A DNA stretch of 10,351 nucleotides from positions 1 through 10,351 of the forward strand of contig JAJTHY010000039.1 in NCBI GenBank assembly GCA_021298045.1, written 5' to 3'. The notes under the pieces were generated by a model. It worked only from the letters and a program-made list of their open reading frames with translations. It ran no database searches and was not told where the DNA came from. Position numbers and translations under genes: made by a program. Positions 5,809-10,351 of the stretch are shown here, one piece after another; the stretch's first letter is position 1; each line of letters starts with the position of its first letter. The stretch comes from Candidatus Jidaibacter sp. (GTDB lineage: Bacteria; Pseudomonadota; Alphaproteobacteria; Rickettsiales; Midichloriaceae).

Positions 5809-6096
5809 ATGAAAAGATATTGGGTTTACATATTGTGCTCTAAGCGAAATGGCGTTTTATACATAGGGGTTACGAATGATATAATGCGGCGAATAAGTCA
5901 GCATAAAGAGGGGCTTATTGAAGGATTTACCAAAAAATACCATGTAAAAAAGCTTGTTTATGTAGAAGAATTTTCCAGCCCTGAAGAAGCTATTGCATGT
6001 GAAAAAAGACTTAAAAAGTGGAAAAGGGAGTGGAAAATAAGATTGATTACGGAGCTCAATCCAAATTGGAAGGATTTATATAATGATGAGTTTTAA
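5809..6096 (+). CDS. GIY-YIG (URI-type) mini-endonuclease, 95 aa
   Basis: This is a single-domain GIY-YIG nuclease, the small free-standing type related to the UvrC N-terminal domain. The motifs are VYIL (6-9) and LYIGVT (17-22) for the GIY...YIG pair, R27/R28 and H32 in MRRISQH, Y44 in KKYHVKKLVY, and E65 in ACEKRLKKWKR, the expected metal-binding glutamate. The C-terminus LNPNWKDLY is family-typical, and the length (about 80-100 aa) is normal. The start is ATG 5809, with GGTGA (5798-5802) six bases before; another ATG at 5805 is out of frame. The biological role of this subgroup is not settled: DNA repair, or cutting linked to mobile DNA. It sits between two inverted REP-like hairpins (5770-5795 and 6100-6125), which suggests a small mobile or REP-associated unit. 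Confidence 0.93.
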   Translation: MKRYWVYILCSKRNGVLYIGVTNDIMRRISQHKEGLIEGFTKKYHVKKLVYVEEFSSPEEAIACEKRLKKWKREWKIRLITELNPNWKDLYNDEF

Positions 6097-6099
6097 ATT

Positions 6100-6125
6100 A
6101 AGATTCCTGCCTTCGCAGGAATGAC
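6100..6125 (-). repeat. REP-like hairpin repeat, downstream inverted copy
   Basis: ATTCCTGC (6103-6110) pairs perfectly with GCAGGAAT (6115-6122) around the loop CTTC, four bases after the GIY-YIG stop codon. Read on the minus strand it starts GTCATTCC, and it is an inverted copy of the repeat at 5770-5795. No T-run follows, so an intrinsic terminator role is unlikely, although the hairpin may stabilise the mRNA 3' end. Confidence 0.85.
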
Positions 6126-6166
6126 CGGTGCGTGAAAATTTTAAGCTGAGATTTAACAAATAATTC

Positions 6167-6196
6167 TTGATTTTTAGCAAAGCAACATGCTAGATT
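6167..6196 (+). promoter_or_regulatory. Extended -10 promoter for the ankyrin-CaaX gene
   Basis: A -35-like TTGATT (6167-6172) is 18 bases from TAGATT (6191-6196), which is preceded by TGC (6188-6190) as an extended -10. The gene then has a strong AGGAG ribosome binding site (6235-6239) five bases before ATG 6245. The layout resembles the promoter at 1625-1654 (TGC before the -10, 18-base spacer). Confidence 0.55.
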
Positions 6197-6244
6197 AACA
6201 AAAAATTACTACAATAATAGTGATTTATCAATTTAGGAGTTTCT

Positions 6245-7048
6245 ATGCTAGACGACAGAAATACTAGGGCTAACAAGATATTAGTTGGTGTTGTAGCGGA
6301 ACATGATTACAAACTGCTTATGGATTCTGTGCTAAAAGTTGAGGCAACAGTTAATGATCAATCAATGCTACTCTCCCTCCTCAACTTCCAAGACGAGAGC
6401 GGGAAAACCCTAATCCACCACATTGTGGAAAACCACAACACTGGCCATCGTGCTGGTTTATGGGCAATGGTAGAGCTTTACTTTAAGGGCGCAGACCTTA
6501 ACATCAGGGATAATCAGGGCAATACCGCGCTTCATTCTTGTGCTACTTTTTATAAAACGTTGATTTCCGCTCGCTTTAACCCCGAATTTGATGATTGGTT
6601 GCGCCAACCGCTAATAGAAGGGCAAGATTGGGTAGATACACCAAAGAAAGAACGAGAAATGTTTGCATTTATGGCTGATGTTGGTTGTATGCTTTGGTGT
6701 GGTGCTAATCCTGAAATTGCCAACAACAAGGGAGAGAAGATCTTCCCATTGATGGCAAGCATTGCGAAATTAATGCCAACAGGTTCGGCTAAGCCGAGTA
6801 TTTGCGCAGAGTCCTGCAAGCGGGCATTTATAGAGTTTTTCAAGGGAGAGATATATAATTTTAAATCTTATGATGCTGATGGTATTCGTTACTCCTGGGC
6901 ACCAAATGTGAAGCAATGGGTAGAGGAGCTTGAAGCAAGCGCCGGCCCGGAAATAAAAAATGCTAAGTTCGCACTAGAGCCAGGCCAACACGTTGCCAGA
7001 GTAACCGCCCAACCAGAACAACAAGGCAGGGGATGCGTGTTGTTTTAA
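6245..7048 (+). CDS. Ankyrin-repeat protein with C-terminal CaaX prenylation box, 267 aa (candidate effector)
   Basis: The start is ATG 6245, set by AGGAG at 6235-6239. Ankyrin-type sequence is visible at about 48-83 (FQDESGKTLIHHIVENH, then VELYFKGAD) and 84-105 (LNIRDNQGNTALHSCATFYK), with a degenerate repeat at about 139-172 (MADVGCMLWCGANPEIANNK, then GEKIFPLMA). So there are two fair repeats and one weak one, with an insertion of about 30 residues between. Ankyrin repeats bind proteins. The last residues are GRG-C264-V-L-F followed by the stop. Cys-aliphatic-aliphatic-X at the very end is the eukaryotic CaaX box; X = Phe is accepted by host prenyltransferases, for example CVIF of the Ras protein TC21. 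Bacteria do not prenylate CaaX proteins, so this suggests action on host membranes after secretion, as known for Legionella AnkB. No signal peptide or membrane helix is seen. It is monocistronic and convergent with xseA. Target and secretion route are unknown. Confidence 0.82.
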   Translation: MLDDRNTRANKILVGVVAEHDYKLLMDSVLKVEATVNDQSMLLSLLNFQDESGKTLIHHIVENHNTGHRAGLWAMVELYFKGADLNIRDNQGNTALHSCATFYKTLISARFNPEFDDWLRQPLIEGQDWVDTPKKEREMFAFMADVGCMLWCGANPEIANNKGEKIFPLMASIAKLMPTGSAKPSICAESCKRAFIEFFKGEIYNFKSYDADGIRYSWAPNVKQWVEELEASAGPEIKNAKFALEPGQHVARVTAQPEQQGRGCVLF

Positions 7049-7117
7049 AAACCGTGTATCGCCACTTTCTTTTCAAGATCAGCAGTTACAGTGTATATAT
7101 ACTTATCCAGCTATGCA

Positions 7118-8536
7118 TTACAACAGCGTTAAATTCAAAGGTGGGGGTTTTGGTTTGGAGCGTTTTGGCTTGGGGGCTTCTCCGGTTGAAACATTAATAG
7201 CACCATCAGCAAATTCCAAGTTAAACGTTGGCAAAGTTTTTGCGTGACCACTAGAAGCTATAATTTTCCCATCATTATCTTTAGCAAGCGAAAAACCACG
7301 CTTTAAAACGTTTTTATAATTAAAGCTTTCTAAAAGCCTACTTAAGCTTTGCACTCCTTGATGTTTAAATAATAATAAGTTAACTATATTCTTAAGTAGC
7401 GAACTTTGTAAGGGCGAAAGTCGTGATTCGTAAATGCGAATCCCTGATAAAACTAAAGAAGGCGAAAGCTGACATGAAAGTTTATCTATCTGTGTTTTCT
7501 TATGCAAAGTAAATTTGATTAAATTTTGCTCAAGTTTATGTGCAATCAAAGTCATATTTTGCTCAATTTCAGATAACTTTTGACTAAAATTAATCAAAGC
7601 TCCTGATGTTCTGCTTAAGCGATTCTCATAATTTGCAAGCACGCTCTTAAGACCAAGGTTTAGCCGTCTTTCCCTTGTTTCTAAGTTGGTTATAATATCG
7701 GCTTTTACCGGGGTTGCCATTTCAGCTGCAGCAGTTGGGGTGGGCGCGCGCTTATCAGAAGCAAAATCTATAAGCGTGGTGTCCGTCTCATGCCCAACGG
7801 CAGATATAAGCGGTATACTAGAATTAGCTGCAGCTCTTACAACAATCTCTTCATTAAAAGCCCATAGGTCTTCAATGGACCCTCCACCACGCGCTACAAT
7901 TATAATATCCGGTTTATCTATACCTTCAGGCAAATTATTAAAGCCTTTAATTGCAGCTGTTATCTGGCTTGCTGCTTCAGTACCTTGAACTAATACTGGC
8001 CACACTAATACATGCAAGCCCATTCTATCTGCTATCCTATGGAGAATATCCCGGATAACTGCCCCAGTTGGCGACGTTACTACGCCAATAACTTTTGGGA
8101 AAAATGGAATTGGGCGCTTCCGGCTAACATCAAATAACCCTTCTGCAGTCAGCTGGGCTTTGCGTTTTTCTAATAATGCAAGCAATGCTCCTGCACCAGC
8201 AAGCTCAATACGTTGAATTATTATTTGATAATTAGATTGCCCCTCATAGGTAGAAATTTTGCCACTCGCCACAATCTCCAAGCCGTCGGCTAATTTAAAA
8301 GTAAGAGCGCTTGCAATACCTTTCCAGCATACAGCCTTAAGCACAGCTGAGCTGTCCTTTAAGTTGAAATAAACATGGCCAGATGGAGCAAATTTAAATC
8401 CAGAAATTTCACCGCGCACACGCACGTTGTTAAAGTTGGTTTCCACAACAGATTTAAGATGACGAGAAATTTCGCTGACGCTATACGCAGAAGGCGCTTC
8501 AACAATATTTGGCTCTTTGAATAACGACTGTTCCAC
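7118..8536 (-). CDS. xseA: Exodeoxyribonuclease VII large subunit, 472 aa
   Basis: This is the catalytic large subunit of exonuclease VII, which with XseB degrades single-stranded DNA to oligonucleotides in the cytoplasm (repair, removal of toxic ssDNA). The N-terminal OB fold spans about 18-115 (YSVSEISRHLKSVVE...VRVRGEISGFKFAPSGHVYF). The catalytic domain has all the family blocks: GVVTSPTGAVIRDI (151-164), ARGGGSIEDLWAFNEE (215-230), and SAVGHETDTTLIDFASDKRA followed by PTPTAAAE (245-272). A coiled-coil region (about 280-400) and the C-terminal VLKRGFSLAKDNDGKI block follow. The tail ends with a Lys/Pro-rich stretch (PKPKRSKPKPPP). The start is GTG 8536, nine bases after the ABC gene stop and in the same frame, with no clear Shine-Dalgarno (only AGAAAA), so translation may be coupled. 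Length is normal and no defect is seen. It is convergent with the ankyrin gene. Confidence 0.95.
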   Translation of the reverse strand: MEQSLFKEPNIVEAPSAYSVSEISRHLKSVVETNFNNVRVRGEISGFKFAPSGHVYFNLKDSSAVLKAVCWKGIASALTFKLADGLEIVASGKISTYEGQSNYQIIIQRIELAGAGALLALLEKRKAQLTAEGLFDVSRKRPIPFFPKVIGVVTSPTGAVIRDILHRIADRMGLHVLVWPVLVQGTEAASQITAAIKGFNNLPEGIDKPDIIIVARGGGSIEDLWAFNEEIVVRAAANSSIPLISAVGHETDTTLIDFASDKRAPTPTAAAEMATPVKADIITNLETRERRLNLGLKSVLANYENRLSRTSGALINFSQKLSEIEQNMTLIAHKLEQNLIKFTLHKKTQIDKLSCQLSPSLVLSGIRIYESRLSPLQSSLLKNIVNLLLFKHQGVQSLSRLLESFNYKNVLKRGFSLAKDNDGKIIASSGHAKTLPTFNLEFADGAINVSTGEAPKPKRSKPKPPPLNLTLL

Positions 8537-8545
8537 AATAATTTT

Positions 8546-10351
8546 CTATTGAATCATATGAGCGTTAGGATAACCTTCTTCTTTAACATCTTCAACATCT
8601 TCTTCATTAATGCTCTCAGGTAAAAATCCGTTTGTCTGCATATCCCAAAGCTGTTTGTAATGGCCACCAAGTTTGTATAGTTCTGCATGCGAGCCATCTT
8701 CCACAATATGCCCATCCTTAAATACTAAAATCCTATCCATATTGGCAAGTGTAGACAGCCTGTGAGCAATAATAAGCGTAGTTCTGTTTTTGGCCATTTT
8801 ATCTATGGCTTCCTGAATGTAGCGCTCGGTCACTGAGTCAAGGGCTGAAGTCGCTTCATCCATAATTAGAATAGGTGCATCTTTTAACATGGCCCTAGCA
8901 ATTGCAATTCTTTGTCGCTGCCCACCAGATATTTTCTGTCCACGCTCACCCGCTGTGGTGTTATACTTGTCTTTCAGCTTTTGGATGAATTCATCGCAGT
9001 GAGCATTGCGCGCAGCTTCTACCACTTCTTCATCACTCGCATTTAAATTGCCATAACGTATGTTATCCATCAGTGAGCGATGAAATAACATAGGCTCCTG
9101 AGGAATCATGACTATTTGTGATCTCAAACTATTTTGCGTTACTTTTGCAATATCTTGTCCATCAATTAAAATACGTCCGCCAGAAACTTCAAAGTACCGT
9201 AAAATCAGATTTACAAAAGTGGTCTTGCCACTACCTGAAAAGCCAATTAAGCCAACTTTTTCACCAGGGTTTATGGTTATACTTTTATTTTCAAATATGT
9301 TGCTGTTTCGCTCATAGTTGAAACTCACATTTTCAAAAACAATGCTGGGGTTTTTAACCTTAAGTTCCTTGGCATCAGGGGCGTCCACTATTTGTATTGG
9401 ATCCTTCATCACAGAAAGCGCTTGCTGGCATACACCCATTTCTTGAAAGAATCTTGGCAACTCTAATCCAGCCCACCAAGTTATCATGGTAATATTTACA
9501 GTGCCTTGAAATATAAAGATTAGGTCACCCAAGTTTATGGCATTGATTTTATAAGCATATATCTCAAGCCAAGTCATAAACACACCAACAAACAAAAAGG
9601 CTGTTGCCCCAAGCAAGATTTTTACTTTTTCAATGTACATAAGTGCAGCTTTATGTTTTTGCTTCTCTTCACTTTGTAATGTCTGTGCTAGCTCCACCTC
9701 ATGGTTGCGCCTTGCAAACAGCCTAATTACTATGCTATTTGAAAAGCTGTCAACTATTCTACCAACTAATTTACTTCTGCTTTCTGCATGAATATCTGAT
9801 AGATATTGGCATTTCTCCGATGTTTTAAAGCAAATACCAAGGTGTAGACAAATCCATATAAAAATCACAACTCCAAACATAGGGTAAAGCTGCGCAAACA
9901 TAAGCGTCATGATAATTGCGGTTACCAGAACTGGTATGAACATACTCATCACCAATACCATCATGCTATGGGCGCTTCTAGGCATGTCATTAATTTTATT
10001 AGAGAGAGATCCAGAGTAATTGCTAGAGAAATAAGAATGCGTTTGGGAACTTACATACTCAAACATTGTCATACGGATATCAGCTTCAAACTTAGGAAAT
10101 ATGCGGGCTGATAAAATACCTTGGATTCTGAAACTTACATCGATGATGATCCACATCAATGCACCAAACATAACAACACCAGAAATTTGATCCCAAATTA
10201 GCTCCCTGGGGCCATTATATTCTTCGATGTTAGAGATGATCATTCTAATCACCTGAGGCCAGGCTATATTATCAAGCGTCCATGCTAAGCAGAATAATTG
10301 AATGAAAAAGAATGACCAAAAGTTTTTCCTGATAAAAAACCATAAAAATCC
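8546..10351 (-). CDS. ABC exporter half-transporter (MsbA/multidrug type), partial (5' end outside window)
   Basis: This is an ATP-driven inner-membrane exporter with fused membrane and ATPase domains; it would act as a dimer. The frame starts with GTG at 10252 if cut, but stays open without stop to the right edge. Those 33 extra residues (GFLWFFIRKNFWSFFFIQLF, then CLAWTLDN) read as the first membrane helix, so the true start lies outside. Numbered from the GTG at 10252, membrane segments lie near 22-45, 97-141 and 210-262. The ATPase domain begins near 302, with Walker A GFSGSGKTT (337-345), Q-loop Q385, signature ISGGQ (441-445), Walker B ILIMDE (461-466) and H-loop H497. A polar acidic tail (ESINEEDVEDVKEEG) ends the protein. 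The substrate (lipid, LPS precursor, drug or peptide) cannot be read from the sequence. It lies nine bases upstream of xseA, probably in one operon. Confidence 0.93.
   Translation of the reverse strand, partial: GFLWFFIRKNFWSFFFIQLFCLAWTLDNIAWPQVIRMIISNIEEYNGPRELIWDQISGVVMFGALMWIIIDVSFRIQGILSARIFPKFEADIRMTMFEYVSSQTHSYFSSNYSGSLSNKINDMPRSAHSMMVLVMSMFIPVLVTAIIMTLMFAQLYPMFGVVIFIWICLHLGICFKTSEKCQYLSDIHAESRSKLVGRIVDSFSNSIVIRLFARRNHEVELAQTLQSEEKQKHKAALMYIEKVKILLGATAFLFVGVFMTWLEIYAYKINAINLGDLIFIFQGTVNITMITWWAGLELPRFFQEMGVCQQALSVMKDPIQIVDAPDAKELKVKNPSIVFENVSFNYERNSNIFENKSITINPGEKVGLIGFSGSGKTTFVNLILRYFEVSGGRILIDGQDIAKVTQNSLRSQIVMIPQEPMLFHRSLMDNIRYGNLNASDEEVVEAARNAHCDEFIQKLKDKYNTTAGERGQKISGGQRQRIAIARAMLKDAPILIMDEATSALDSVTERYIQEAIDKMAKNRTTLIIAHRLSTLANMDRILVFKDGHIVEDGSHAELYKLGGHYKQLWDMQTNGFLPESINEEDVEDVKEEGYPNAHMIQ

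Noticed and set aside
5298..5810. 170-aa minus-strand frame across the coiled-coil gene end and the REP repeat
   Set aside because: It is antisense to a better-supported gene with its own ribosome binding site. Its N-terminal part (HNHRKIPACARMT) is translated from the REP repeat, a common false ORF start.
7093..7102. GTATATATAC palindrome between the convergent ankyrin and xseA genes
   Set aside because: A ten-base A/T palindrome is expected by chance in AT-rich DNA, and no T-run or second site supports a function.
7686..7988. 100-aa plus-strand frame inside xseA
   Set aside because: It is antisense to the conserved catalytic blocks of XseA and is a shadow only.
1..10351. CRISPR array, rRNA, riboswitch or plasmid origin
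   Set aside because: I found no regularly spaced direct repeats, rRNA-like conserved blocks, known riboswitch cores or iteron clusters.

Overview
The window looks like a piece of an AT-rich alphaproteobacterial genome. An obligate intracellular member of the Rickettsiales or a similar endosymbiont group fits best. This is inferred from the mix of a housekeeping gene (xseA), an IS256-type insertion sequence, short palindromic repeats, and host-directed-looking proteins: an ankyrin protein and a CE-clan (Ulp1-like) cysteine peptidase. The genus cannot be fixed from the sequence alone.

Layout. Positions 1-977 hold the 3' part of an IS256-family element, with a transposase open to the left edge and a probable right terminal repeat. 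The IS end sits inside a small minus-strand gene resembling a short phage-type protein, which is left truncated. A second small minus-strand gene (88 aa, unknown) follows. It diverges from a 512-aa protein with a readable His-Asp-Gln-Cys peptidase constellation (1687-3225). Next come a tRNA-Gln(UUG) and, only 19 bases after its CCA, a sugar-nucleotide epimerase of the UDP-glucuronate 4-epimerase type (3415-4368). The last codons and stop of that gene lie in the left arm of a 163-base palindromic element (4350-4512).

A monocistronic, coiled-coil-rich 341-aa protein of unknown function (4681-5706) has a palindrome just upstream and a probable terminator just downstream. After it lies a GIY-YIG mini-endonuclease (5809-6096) flanked by two inverted copies of a 26-base REP-like hairpin repeat. 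Then comes a 267-aa ankyrin-type protein (6245-7048) ending in Cys-Val-Leu-Phe, a textbook CaaX prenylation box. The right part is a minus-strand operon: an ABC exporter half-transporter, cut by the window edge, followed after 9 bases by xseA (exonuclease VII large subunit).

How it fits together. The right third is conserved housekeeping and transport. The left two thirds is an accessory region containing mobile DNA (IS256, palindromic element, REP/GIY-YIG unit) and candidate host-interaction genes. The CE-clan peptidase and the ankyrin-CaaX protein each have their own promoter with an extended -10 box. The two most interesting items are the ankyrin protein with the C-terminal CaaX box and the CE-clan peptidase. 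The REP-flanked GIY-YIG cassette and the palindromic element that supplies the epimerase C-terminus come next.
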